From positions 62,001-126,000 of the forward strand of contig JAFTXG010000028.1 of assembly GCA_017461725.1 (NCBI GenBank): DNA of 64,000 nucleotides, given 5' to 3'. The stretch is from Lachnospiraceae bacterium. GTDB taxonomy: Bacteria; Bacillota; Clostridia; Lachnospirales; Lachnospiraceae. Shown piece after piece: positions 40,228 through 48,262 of this stretch (its first letter is position 1; each line of letters begins with the position of its first letter). The notes under the pieces were generated by a model, which worked only from the letters and a program-made list of their open reading frames with translations, had not been told where the DNA came from and ran no database searches. A program made the position numbers and the translations under genes.

Positions 40228-41016
40228 TTATTTCGCTCTTTTCTCCCGCTCATACAAACCGGCTGCCGCCAGCTTTTCCCAATTAACCTCCAACACAGCC
40301 ACTTTCCGTCCGCGACTGTAGCGGATCTGTCTTGTAATATACTTTTCGTCGACCAGGCTCTGCATCTCCTGCTTTATCTCGTCCTCCGGCAATCCTTCGG
40401 CCTCTGCCACTGTACTGACCGTTTTCATAAAGGTCACCCACAGACGGCCTCTCGATTTTGCATCAAGACGGTCAAGATTCTTTAAGATCGCCTGTCTGCA
40501 CTGTTCCCTCTGCTGTTCTGCCGTGGGGAATTCGATACATCTGGTCGCTTCTTCCCAGAGTTTTTTGCTGGTTGCCCCCGCAACCCCGTGAATCACCACT
40601 TCTTTTCTGCATTCTGTTTTTAAAAAGTTCACCACTGAAGTAAAATGACCGTCTCCGGTAAACAGAATATAGGTATCGATTCTGGGATTATGAATGCTGT
40701 ACCGATAAATGTAATCCAACATCAAAAAATCGGTAAAATCCTTTTTGTACTTGGTACTGCTGTTCTGGGTCTCGATAATATGCTGTGTGACCGAACGGAT
40801 CTTTTCCAATTCATATTTGAGTGATCCGGAAAAATCACCAAAAAACACAACCTCCGCCACATCATACTCTTTTCTGATCATCTCGTACCATGCACGCACA
40901 TCCGGCTTCTGTCCATACAGCTTCTGCATGGAAATACACCAATGCTCGAAATCCACAAATGCTGCGGCCCGTTTTTTTCCGCCTCCGCGAAAAATACGCT
41001 GCCAAATACTGCTCAT
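40228..41016 (-). CDS. NYN-domain (PIN-like) putative ribonuclease
   Basis: The 262-residue protein has an N-terminal NYN/LabA-like domain with conserved acidic sites: AAAFVDFEHW (about 18-27), KKDFTDFLMLDYIYR (about 92-106) and ILFTGDGHFTSVV (about 118-130). These form the metal site of PIN-fold RNases. A winged-helix-like C-terminal part (about 185-255, EGLPEDEIKQEMQSLVDEKYITRQIRYS) may bind nucleic acid. Its start overlaps the HAD gene by four bases. Members are linked to RNA turnover or LabA-type regulation; the target is unknown. Confidence 0.82.
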   Translation of the reverse strand: MSSIWQRIFRGGGKKRAAAFVDFEHWCISMQKLYGQKPDVRAWYEMIRKEYDVAEVVFFGDFSGSLKYELEKIRSVTQHIIETQNSSTKYKKDFTDFLMLDYIYRYSIHNPRIDTYILFTGDGHFTSVVNFLKTECRKEVVIHGVAGATSKKLWEEATRCIEFPTAEQQREQCRQAILKNLDRLDAKSRGRLWVTFMKTVSTVAEAEGLPEDEIKQEMQSLVDEKYITRQIRYSRGRKVAVLEVNWEKLAAAGLYEREKRAK

Positions 41017-41678
41017 TCTCTGCTCTCACCTCCTGTCGCAATCGCTAAAATTTCAGCAGGCGAGTAAACGATCACATCCGCACCGGTATCGCGAAGCTCC
41101 TGTTCTCCGCGAAATCCCCAGGTAACACCGATGGTATAGATGCCGGCATTTTTCCCGGTTTTCATATCCGTACCGGTGTCTCCCACATAGAGACATTCCT
41201 CAGGACTGACATGAAGCGCATCCATGGTCTTCACAACCGCCTGTGGGTCAGGCTTTAACGGCACGCCCTCACGCCCTCCGCGACAGAGATCAATCAGGTC
41301 ACCAAACAGCTCCTCACTGATCTTGCAGGTGGTAGAGTCAGGCTTGTTTGACACAATGGCGGTCTTAATCCCCTTGGCTTTCATGCCTTGAAGCATGTCT
41401 ATAATGCCATCGAAGGCTGTGGTCAGATACATAAACTTCTGATCGTAGGTGGAAACATAATAGGAAAGGACTTCATCGTACATCTCCTCCGGCGCACCCA
41501 CCGTCTCAAACATCCGGCGCACCAGCACCTTTGCCCCGTTTCCGACCAGTATTTTGTACTTTTCAGTTTCAATTGCAGGGAATCCGAACTTTTTCAATGC
41601 CTCATTGGCAAAATAGGCAATCGTGGTCAGCGTATCTGCCACCGTACCGTCCAGGTCAAAAATGCACGCTTTTATCAT
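41013..41678 (-). CDS. HAD-superfamily phosphatase (phosphoglycolate phosphatase-like)
   Basis: This 221-residue subfamily IA HAD enzyme has the nucleophile motif FDLDGTVADT (residues about 7-16), motif II Ser in AIVSNKP, motif III Lys in LKPDPQAV and the motif IV acids in YVGDTGTDM. A small helical cap (about 18-85) gives specificity, as in Gph. Phosphoglycolate clean-up after DNA repair is the usual role, but specificity cannot be proven here. It is first in a two-gene unit with the NYN-domain gene. Confidence 0.9.
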   Translation of the reverse strand: MIKACIFDLDGTVADTLTTIAYFANEALKKFGFPAIETEKYKILVGNGAKVLVRRMFETVGAPEEMYDEVLSYYVSTYDQKFMYLTTAFDGIIDMLQGMKAKGIKTAIVSNKPDSTTCKISEELFGDLIDLCRGGREGVPLKPDPQAVVKTMDALHVSPEECLYVGDTGTDMKTGKNAGIYTIGVTWGFRGEQELRDTGADVIVYSPAEILAIATGGESRE

Positions 41679-41772
41679 CTTTCGTCACCTCGTCCGCTTT
41701 CCCCTATTTTGCACGATTTTGTGCGAAGTGTCAAGGTGGAAATATGGAAACCCACACAAAAAGGTCGGGAGC

Positions 41773-42243
41773 TTATCCCCCGACCTTGAAATAACCTGCC
41801 CGACTATGATTTTTCCAGAAATCCTGATACTTTTCGGCGGTCTCCCGGTCAATCCGATAGACATTGCCTCCGATGTCTATGATCGGTACCGGATCGAGGG
41901 TGACACCGATGCGATGATAAGTCCAAGGGTCCTTGTCCTCCTGGTAGACCAAGTACATCATGGACCATGGATCGTACTCGCCATCATAAGGAGTTACCCT
42001 TATTTCATTCAGCAATTTGACAAAATGGTACATATTTGTCTTCTGTACATATTCCCGCTTCATTTCCTTCAGATCAATCTGCATAACCAACGAATACTGA
42101 TGTAAATCAGCATATTCAAAATTTTTAAACGGTCTCCACCCAACAATGGAACGAATCCCATATGCACACAATGAGCCTACTATCATGCACAGGAATACAG
42201 CTAAAATCACAAGAAATTTCCTTTTTTTCCCTTTGTTTTCCAT
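41773..42243 (-). CDS. VGWRPF-family membrane-anchored protein, copy 1
   Basis: Start at MENKGKKRKFLVILAV (42243), preceded by GGTGGAG. The 156-residue product has one membrane helix (about 8-30) and then SIVGWRPFKNF. Next come a conserved LLNEIRVTPYDGEYDPWS block, LDPVPIIDIGGNVYRI and a C-terminal KVGG. It is the last of three tandem homologues and clearly a duplicate of the middle one. I do not know the family; topology suggests a small extracytoplasmic domain. Confidence 0.7.
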   Translation of the reverse strand: MENKGKKRKFLVILAVFLCMIVGSLCAYGIRSIVGWRPFKNFEYADLHQYSLVMQIDLKEMKREYVQKTNMYHFVKLLNEIRVTPYDGEYDPWSMMYLVYQEDKDPWTYHRIGVTLDPVPIIDIGGNVYRIDRETAEKYQDFWKNHSRAGYFKVGG

Positions 42244-42291
42244 ACTCGGCTCCACCTTTTCCTGAATATTGCCGTCAACTAACAAGGGCTA

Positions 42292-42735
42292 TTATCCCCC
42301 GACCTTGTTTTTAACCCTTCCAAGGAAGTTCTCGCAGAAATCCAGATACTCTTCGGCCGATTTACTGGTCATCCGATAAACCTCTCCTCCGATATCGATG
42401 ATCGGTTCCGGATCGAGCGCAAAGCCGACACGGTTGTATTGCCAACGCTCACCATACTCCCAACAAACGAAATAATCCATGGACCAGGGATCATATTCGC
42501 CATCGTAGGGAGTTGTCACCCTTATTTCATTCAGCATACTGATAAAATAGGCTATGGGTATACTTTCCCGTTTCATGTTTTCCAAATCAATGTATGCAGC
42601 CCATGCGTATGGCTGCATATCCTCATATGCAACATGTTTAAACGGTCTCCACCCAACAATGGAACAAATCCCGAAAACAGCCAGAAGTCCCAGCATAATC
42701 AACGCGATGCCAATCTGAATTATTTTTTTCTTCAT
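42292..42735 (-). CDS. VGWRPF-family membrane-anchored protein, copy 2
   Basis: Start at MKKKIIQIGIALIMLG (42735), after GGGAGGTCAGTG. The 147-residue product shares with copy 1 the membrane helix, CSIVGWRPFKHV, MLNEIRVTTPYDGEYDPWSM, LDPEPIIDIGGEVYRM and the C-terminal KVGG. The DNA is also similar around VGWRPF, so the duplication is fairly recent. Function unknown. Confidence 0.7.
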   Translation of the reverse strand: MKKKIIQIGIALIMLGLLAVFGICSIVGWRPFKHVAYEDMQPYAWAAYIDLENMKRESIPIAYFISMLNEIRVTTPYDGEYDPWSMDYFVCWEYGERWQYNRVGFALDPEPIIDIGGEVYRMTSKSAEEYLDFCENFLGRVKNKVGG

Positions 42736-42764
42736 CACTGACCTCCCACCTTTGATCTTTCCCA

Positions 42765-43307
42765 CTATGGTTCCAGCGACTCTATTAATTGTTCGATGCG
42801 CTCGTAGGTCTGTTTACTGATAAAATATCTTTCCCCATTGATCATCAAACCATATCGTCTCTTCGTGTCAGACAAAGGATTTTCTCTTTCTACTTTTTCA
42901 TATAGATAAAGAAGTCTCAGTTCGATCATTTTTCCCTTCTGGTCGGTCTCCTCGAAAATAAGAGCATTCTTTTCAGTGGCACCGTAAATTTCATCAAACA
43001 GAAAAGGACTCGTTGGTGTTTCCCTCCGGCCCTCCCAATCGATCCACAATCCGGTGGTACGCACCCTGATATCACTCAAAAGCTCCGCGAATTCCTCACG
43101 CTTCTCCTCGTCCAACAGATTGACATCATTACCTCTCCAAGCCCGATAACTCACATAGTACAGATCCTCAGCAGAGTTCACTTCGGCAAAAGGTCTCCAT
43201 CCCACCGCCAATCGCACTTCAAACACAAGCAAACCTCCGATGATCAGACACAGAATCGCAATGAGCGACACCTGAAAAATCGTTTTTCTGTCCAACTTTT
43301 TTCTCAT
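42765..43307 (-). CDS. VGWRPF-family membrane-anchored protein, copy 3 (divergent)
   Basis: The first gene of the tandem set encodes 180 residues: a membrane helix (about 10-32), VRLAVGWRPFAEV, a LLSDIRVRTTGLWIDWEG block matching LLNEIRVT...PWS of the other copies, and a C-terminal MINGERYFISKQTYERIEQL that parallels IDIGGNVYRIDRETAEKY. It is the most divergent member and follows its own promoter. Function unknown. Confidence 0.7.
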   Translation of the reverse strand: MRKKLDRKTIFQVSLIAILCLIIGGLLVFEVRLAVGWRPFAEVNSAEDLYYVSYRAWRGNDVNLLDEEKREEFAELLSDIRVRTTGLWIDWEGRRETPTSPFLFDEIYGATEKNALIFEETDQKGKMIELRLLYLYEKVERENPLSDTKRRYGLMINGERYFISKQTYERIEQLIESLEP

Positions 43308-43376
43308 ACCGATCTCCCTCCTTTAATCAAAAACCCCAAAATCATTAACGAACCTAATTTTAAATTGTTCAATTCA

Positions 43377-43405
43377 AAATTACCATATACTGCACAATCA
43401 GTCAA
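43377..43405 (-). promoter_or_regulatory. Promoter of the VGWRPF gene cluster
   Basis: Minus-strand TTGACT (43400-43405) and TAATTT (43377-43382) have a 17-base spacer. Confidence 0.6.
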
Positions 43406-43466
43406 TATAATTCTTCCATTTTTTGTCCATTTGACACAAAATCTATTTCTAAATAACAGGAAATTC

Positions 43467-43534
43467 ATAAAAAAAGCGACCATTCAGAATAAACCGAAGA
43501 GTTTTTCTCCCGGTTTATTTCTGTCAGTCGCTTT
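43467..43534 (-). terminator. Terminator of leuS
   Basis: On the minus strand AAAGCGAC pairs with GTCGCTTT, enclosing an inner AATAAACCG/CGGTTTATT stem, and ends in TTTTTTT. The rest of the gap up to leuS holds no feature I can support. Confidence 0.9.
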
Positions 43535-43616
43535 CCAGCTGTTAGGCGAAAACGCTATTTTGCAGCAGCCCTCGTCTAACCAAATCATATATTTACTTTT
43601 CTGTGGATTCGTCCAA

Positions 43617-46034
43617 TCACTTCACCACAATATTGATGATCTTACCCTTTACGTAGATCTCCTTCACCACCGTCTTTCCCTCGATAAAGTTCTTTACGGA
43701 AGGTACTTCCTTCGCCTTTGCGATGGCGGAGGCATTGTCCTCATCTACTGCGATCTCTACCTTACCCTTTACCTTACCGTTTACCTGAACGCCGATGACG
43801 ACGGTATCCTCCTTGATAGCCTCGGGATCGAATACGGGCCACTGCTCAAAAGCGATGGTGTCCCCATGTCCGAGAATCTGCCAGATCTCCTCGCCTGCGT
43901 GAGGGCAGATACAGGAGAACATCTTGATGAAGCCTTCTGCGTACTCTCTCGCGCACTTGCCGGCCTTGTAGCAAGCGTTTACGAAGATCATCATCTGGCT
44001 GATGGCGGTGTTGAAGCCAAGCTGCTCGAAATCGTCGGTCACCTTTTTCACGGTCTGGTGATATATCTTCTTGAGCGTCTCGTCAGCATCAACGATATTT
44101 TCCTCGTTGGTGAAGAATGCCCATACACGGTTAATGAAACGTCTTGCGCCGTCAACACCGGTGGGATTCCAGGGCTTGGATACCTCCAGGGGGCCCATGA
44201 ACATCTCGTAGAGTCTCAAGGTGTCAGCGCCGTAATCTCTCACCACGTCACTGGGATTTACCACGAACTCGGGGAAGCGCTTGCCCATCTTGATACCGTT
44301 GGCACCGAGGATCATCCCCTGGTGAACCAGCTTCTGGAAGGGCTCCTTCACGGGGGACAGGCCCTTGTCGTAGAGGTAACGGTTCCAGATACGTGAGTAC
44401 ATCAGATGACCTACTGCATGCTCAGGTCCGCCGATGTAAAGGTCTACAGGCAGCCAGTGCTTCAGCAGCTCCTGATCAGCGAACTCTTTGTCATTGTGGG
44501 GGTCAATATAGCGCATGAAATACCAGCTGGAACCGGCACTTCCGGGCATGGTGGAGGTCTCGCGGAGACCCTTCACGCCGTTACGGTCATACTGCTTCCA
44601 CTCGGTGGCATTCTCCAGAGGAGCCTTGCCGTTTTTGCCCTTGTAGTCCTCCAGCTCGGGAAGGATCAGAGGCAGCTCCTCGTCATCCAGCACATGGATG
44701 CCGTCCTCGGTGTGAACAACCGGAACAGGCTCACCCCAGTAGCGCTGTCTTGCGAAGATCCACTCGCGGAAGTGGTAATTTACGGTCTTGCGGGCTACGC
44801 ACTTCTTCACCAGCTTGTCGGTGATGGCTTCCTTTGCCTCCTCAACGGTCAATCCGGTGAACTCCTCGGAATTGATCAGCTTGCAGCCCTTTCCGAGATA
44901 ATCGTGTTTCTCGAATGCACACTCGCTGACATCTCTTCCCTCGATAACCTGAATCATGGGGATGTTGTGAACGATGGCGTACTCAAAGTCTCTCTGGTCG
45001 TGGGAGGGAACGGCCATAACCGCACCGGTTCCGTAGCTTGCCAGAACGAAGTCGCCGATGAACAGGGGAACTTCCTTGCCATTTACCGGGTTGATGGCGT
45101 ACAGACCCTTCAGCATGCAGCCGGACTTGGTCTTGTTCAGCTCGGTACGGTCCATATCGTTCTTTTTCAGCGTCTCATCAATATATGCCTGAACTTCCTC
45201 GGGATTCTGCACTCTGGGCATCAGATCCTTTACGATCTGTCCGTCGGGAGCCAGTACCATGAACGTAATACCGTAGATGGTCTCGATACAGGTGGTGTAG
45301 ATGGAGAAGTTTCCGCCTCCAACGATCTCAAAATCAACCTCGACGCCCTCGGACTTGCCGATCCAGTGTCTCTGGATATCCTTGGTGGACTCAGGCCAGT
45401 CGATCTCATTCAGGCCCTCAAGCAGTTTCTCAGCGAATGCAGGCTGATTGATGACCCACTGCTTCATATTTTTGCGGATAACCGGATAGCCGCCGCGCTC
45501 GGATTTGCCATCGATAACCTCATCGTTGGACAGTACGGTACCCAGCTCCTCACACCAGTTTACAGGCATGTCCACGTACTTTGCGTATCCGTCCAGATAG
45601 AGCTGCTTGAAAATCCACTGGGTCCACTTGTAAAACTCGGGATCGCTGGTGGCGATCATCTTTGACCAGTCGTAGTCAAAGCCCAGCTCCTTCAGCTGTG
45701 CGGAGAAGGTCTCGATATTTGACTGGGTAAAGCCGTTGGGATGATGGCCGGTGGTCACCGCATACTGCTCTGCAGGCAGACCAAAGGAGTCGTATCCCAT
45801 GGGATGCAGCACATTGTAGCCCTGCATACGCTTCATACGGGACATGATATCGGTGGCAGTATAGCCCTCCGGATGACCTGCATGCAAGCCTACACCTGAC
45901 GGGTAGGGGAACATATCCAGCGCATAGTACTTGGGCTTGCTGAAATCCCAGACGTCGGTCTTGAAGGTCTCATGCTCAGCCCAGAAATTTTGCCATTTTT
46001 TCTCGATTTCTCTCGGGTTGTAAACTCTTTCCAT
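43617..46034 (-). CDS. leuS: Leucyl-tRNA synthetase
   Basis: This class I synthetase of 805 residues charges tRNA-Leu. Start at MERVYNPREIEKKWQNFW with GAGGTAAAT ahead; the in-frame extension upstream is leader repeat sequence. Motifs: HIGH as HAGH in GLHAGHPEGYTATD (about 49-52), the CP1 editing domain (about 225-410, with GTGAVMAVPSHDQRD), KMSKS as KMGKR in GANGIKMGKRFPEFV, and a C-terminal anticodon and tail domain. KMGKR is a changed KMSKS loop and worth noting. Expression is T-box controlled. Confidence 0.97.
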   Translation of the reverse strand: MERVYNPREIEKKWQNFWAEHETFKTDVWDFSKPKYYALDMFPYPSGVGLHAGHPEGYTATDIMSRMKRMQGYNVLHPMGYDSFGLPAEQYAVTTGHHPNGFTQSNIETFSAQLKELGFDYDWSKMIATSDPEFYKWTQWIFKQLYLDGYAKYVDMPVNWCEELGTVLSNDEVIDGKSERGGYPVIRKNMKQWVINQPAFAEKLLEGLNEIDWPESTKDIQRHWIGKSEGVEVDFEIVGGGNFSIYTTCIETIYGITFMVLAPDGQIVKDLMPRVQNPEEVQAYIDETLKKNDMDRTELNKTKSGCMLKGLYAINPVNGKEVPLFIGDFVLASYGTGAVMAVPSHDQRDFEYAIVHNIPMIQVIEGRDVSECAFEKHDYLGKGCKLINSEEFTGLTVEEAKEAITDKLVKKCVARKTVNYHFREWIFARQRYWGEPVPVVHTEDGIHVLDDEELPLILPELEDYKGKNGKAPLENATEWKQYDRNGVKGLRETSTMPGSAGSSWYFMRYIDPHNDKEFADQELLKHWLPVDLYIGGPEHAVGHLMYSRIWNRYLYDKGLSPVKEPFQKLVHQGMILGANGIKMGKRFPEFVVNPSDVVRDYGADTLRLYEMFMGPLEVSKPWNPTGVDGARRFINRVWAFFTNEENIVDADETLKKIYHQTVKKVTDDFEQLGFNTAISQMMIFVNACYKAGKCAREYAEGFIKMFSCICPHAGEEIWQILGHGDTIAFEQWPVFDPEAIKEDTVVIGVQVNGKVKGKVEIAVDEDNASAIAKAKEVPSVKNFIEGKTVVKEIYVKGKIINIVVK

Positions 46035-46085
46035 ATTTACCTCGTTTCTACTGCCATATGGCGTATTTTCGATAATTGGGGATAC

Positions 46086-46278
46086 CTGCCGTCCGGGGAC
46101 AGTCTCCATGTGATAAGTCCTTACGGATTGCTCCGTGCTAACGGTCTACGCTCCGCTCCGGTCGTTGCTAAACGAGTGCCACTGGCACTCAGCAACTTTC
46201 ACAATCCTAACATCCATTCGCAAATCGCTGTGCTTCGCGCAGCTTTTTTGCTCATTTCTGCCGTCCGGGGACTTATCA
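46086..46278 (-). repeat. Structured leader repeat, copy 3 (leuS leader)
   Basis: Between the Leu T-box terminator and leuS lies a folded element closed by the 10-bp inverted repeat TGATAAGTCC (46111-46120) and GGACTTATCA (46269-46278). Minus-strand modules in order are ATGAGCAAAAAAGC (46242-46255) with a GCTG/CAGC hairpin, GCGATTTGCGAAT (46216-46228), a GTTGCT/AGCAAC stem holding the palindrome GAGTGCCACTGGCACTC (46175-46191), and AGCACGGAG (46131-46139). The 15-bp direct repeat CTGCCGTCCGGGGAC occurs at 46086-46100 and 46258-46272, flanking most of the element. The modules match the araC and pheS leaders. Confidence 0.65.
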
Positions 46279-46578
46279 TGAAAAAAATCCTCCCGCCTCA
46301 ACCAAGAGACGAAAGGACAATCCTCACGCGGTACCACTCTTATTCAGGAATACTCCTGCACTCTGGATTCTGTAACGGGAATACCCGCCGGGGCTTACTG
46401 CATAAGTATCCGGACAACGACAGTACCATCAGCAATGCCACGTCGGTCGTTTACTTAAGCACATTCAGCTACGGAGCTCACAGATCAGTTCAAAGTGTTT
46501 CGGGTTATCTCGCACCAACCGATAACTCTCTGATGCCGAAGGGCACTTCTACTACTTCTGGTCACAGCTTTTTTCAAC
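46279..46578 (-). promoter_or_regulatory. T-box riboswitch, leucine type
   Basis: The minus-strand leader has the T-box sequence GAGTGGTACCGCG (about 46326-46338), a long stem I region with AGTAGTAG and GGTGCGAG, and a specifier region reading GTGAGCTCCG, where CTC is a leucine codon (CTG in GAACTGATC just upstream is the alternative). The terminator pairs GTCCTTTCGTCTC with GAGGCGGGAGGAT before TTTTTTT. It senses uncharged tRNA-Leu and controls leuS. Confidence 0.9.
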
Positions 46579-46585
46579 TGTTTCT

Positions 46586-46614
46586 ATCCTACTCTGTAAT
46601 TAGGAAAATGTCAA
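46586..46614 (-). promoter_or_regulatory. Promoter of leuS
   Basis: Minus-strand perfect TTGACA (46609-46614) and TAGGAT (46586-46591) have a 17-base spacer. Confidence 0.75.
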
Positions 46615-46626
46615 ATGTTTTTTAAT

Positions 46627-46665
46627 AAGGGTCTGCTGCAAAATACTATTTCGCAGCAGACCCTT
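46627..46665 (-). terminator. Strong hairpin ending the opp operon
   Basis: AAGGGTCTGCTGC pairs perfectly with GCAGCAGACCCTT (13 bp) a few bases after the last opp-operon gene. The minus-strand tail is ATTAAAAAAC rather than a T-run, so it may stabilise the 3' end or terminate inefficiently just before the leuS promoter. Confidence 0.55.
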
Positions 46666-46673
46666 CCATCTCT

Positions 46674-47060
46674 TTAAATCGCTGTGGTGAACCCACTCAA
46701 AACAAAGGACACCGCAAGGAAGATGACACCAACAATGATGTATGGCGTATATGTTTTTTCCTTACCTTCCTGCTTTTTCTTCTTTACTACCGTATATTCA
46801 TAGAAGTCCTTGTATTTTCGTTCTGTCCGAAAACTGGAAAATGCATAACCAAACATATCGAAGGCACCAAACGAGGTCACCATCATTAACATTCCGTACA
46901 GAACCGATACAGATCCCGCCACACTGAACGCATCAATATACGCCAATATACGGTCAAAACCCTTAAGAAACAAGACCAGAAGTACCAGAAAAACATTCAG
47001 GCCAAACGCAATACCATAATGAACCGGGGAATGAAACACATATTCTCTTAGAAATTTCAT
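46674..47060 (-). CDS. Small membrane protein of the opp operon (DUF3899-like)
   Basis: The 128-residue protein has about three hydrophobic helices (18-33, 48-66, 105-126) with a basic cytoplasmic loop (KKKKQEGKEKT). The GMLMMVTSFGAFDMFGYAFSSF stretch (about 55-76) resembles DUF3899 proteins. It starts two bases after the oppF stop without a clear ribosome site, so it is probably translated by coupling. Its constant place at the end of the operon suggests an accessory membrane role for the transporter. Confidence 0.7.
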   Translation of the reverse strand: MKFLREYVFHSPVHYGIAFGLNVFLVLLVLFLKGFDRILAYIDAFSVAGSVSVLYGMLMMVTSFGAFDMFGYAFSSFRTERKYKDFYEYTVVKKKKQEGKEKTYTPYIIVGVIFLAVSFVLSGFTTAI

Positions 47061-47062
47061 TC

Positions 47063-48262
47063 TTACGCATTCACTTCTTTCTGATATTTTTCGAATTCCT
47101 CATTGTTGCAGTATACAAAATGACCTTCTTTAATTTCCTTTAAGCTTGGCTTATCAGCCTCGCTGTAGTTATGGGCGGTAGCAGGGTCATAAAGGATACG
47201 TACTCTCTTCTTCTCCGACTTCGGATTTGGCTTGGGAATTGCGGAAAGCAATGCCTTGGTATACGGATGCATCGGGTGAGCAAACAGTTCTTCACTGGAT
47301 GCCTTTTCCACGATTTTACCGAAATACATAACCACAATCGTGTCACAGAAATATTTAACAACGGAAAGATCATGGGCGATAAAGATCAAGGAAAGTCCCA
47401 GTTCTTCCTTCAATTCGTTCAACAGGTTGATTACCTGTGCACGAATGGAAACGTCCAGCGCGGAAATCGGCTCATCACAGATCAACAGCTTGGGATTCAT
47501 CACAAGTGCTCTTGCAATACCGATACGCTGTCTCTGACCACCGGAAAACTCGTGAGGATATCTGGAAGTGTGTTCTTCAACAAGACCAACCTTGTTAAGC
47601 ATCTCCACAACCTTATCATGATTTTCCTTCTTGTTGCGGAAGCCCTGAATTCTCAGTCCCTCCTGGATAATATCTTCTACTGTCATACGGGGATCAAGGG
47701 AATCCACCGGGTCCTGGAAAATCATCTGGATCTCATTGGAAAGCTTGCGGCTGACATGAGCATTGTCGAAATTAATCTGCTTAATTTTTTCCTTCTGCTC
47801 TGCCACGGTTTTCGCAACACGATCCTTCACTTCCTGAATCTTACGGGTTGCTTCCTCGCCGGAATAGTTCTTCTTGATCTCCTTGATTTCTTCTTTTCCG
47901 CGGATTTTGGTCCACTTGATTTCCTTTTTGTTCCATCTGGTTCCGGCGTTGAGTCGTACACCTTTATAGTATACAGAACCGGAAGTAATGTCATAGAGGC
48001 GGATGATACTGCGTCCCGTGGTTGTCTTTCCACAGCCACTCTCACCAACGATACCGACGCACTCGCCCTCTCTTACATCGAAGGAAACATCGGATACGGC
48101 CTTCAGCTTCTGACGATTCAGACCCTTTCCAAAAAAGAAGTACTGCTTTAAATGGCGAACAGAAAGAAGTATGTTCTGTTCACGAAGCTCAGGCTTCTGT
48201 TTCACCTTTGGATTAACTTTATACTGGCTGTTAAACGCCTGTAAATTATTCATCTCACTCAT
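47063..48262 (-). CDS. oppF: Oligopeptide ABC importer ATPase, OppF type, with charged insertion
   Basis: Start at MSEMNNLQAFNSQYK (48262) with GGAGGAGGACAAGA ahead; it overlaps the oppD stop by eight bases. The 399-residue ATPase has Walker A GESGCGKTT (about 73-81), Q-loop MIFQDP (about 180-185), FSGGQRQR, Walker B LLICDEPISALD, switch His in IAHDLSVV and the OppF-type C-terminal HPYTKALLSAIP tail. Between Walker A and the Q-loop lies an extra Lys/Glu-rich helical segment of about 65 residues (about 106-172) absent from ordinary OppF. Ordinary length is about 320-340. Confidence 0.92.
   Translation of the reverse strand: MSEMNNLQAFNSQYKVNPKVKQKPELREQNILLSVRHLKQYFFFGKGLNRQKLKAVSDVSFDVREGECVGIVGESGCGKTTTGRSIIRLYDITSGSVYYKGVRLNAGTRWNKKEIKWTKIRGKEEIKEIKKNYSGEEATRKIQEVKDRVAKTVAEQKEKIKQINFDNAHVSRKLSNEIQMIFQDPVDSLDPRMTVEDIIQEGLRIQGFRNKKENHDKVVEMLNKVGLVEEHTSRYPHEFSGGQRQRIGIARALVMNPKLLICDEPISALDVSIRAQVINLLNELKEELGLSLIFIAHDLSVVKYFCDTIVVMYFGKIVEKASSEELFAHPMHPYTKALLSAIPKPNPKSEKKRVRILYDPATAHNYSEADKPSLKEIKEGHFVYCNNEEFEKYQKEVNA

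Noticed and set aside
44406..45665. 419-codon plus-strand frame inside leuS
   Set aside because: Antisense of a conserved synthetase gene; no start signal and no recognisable protein features.
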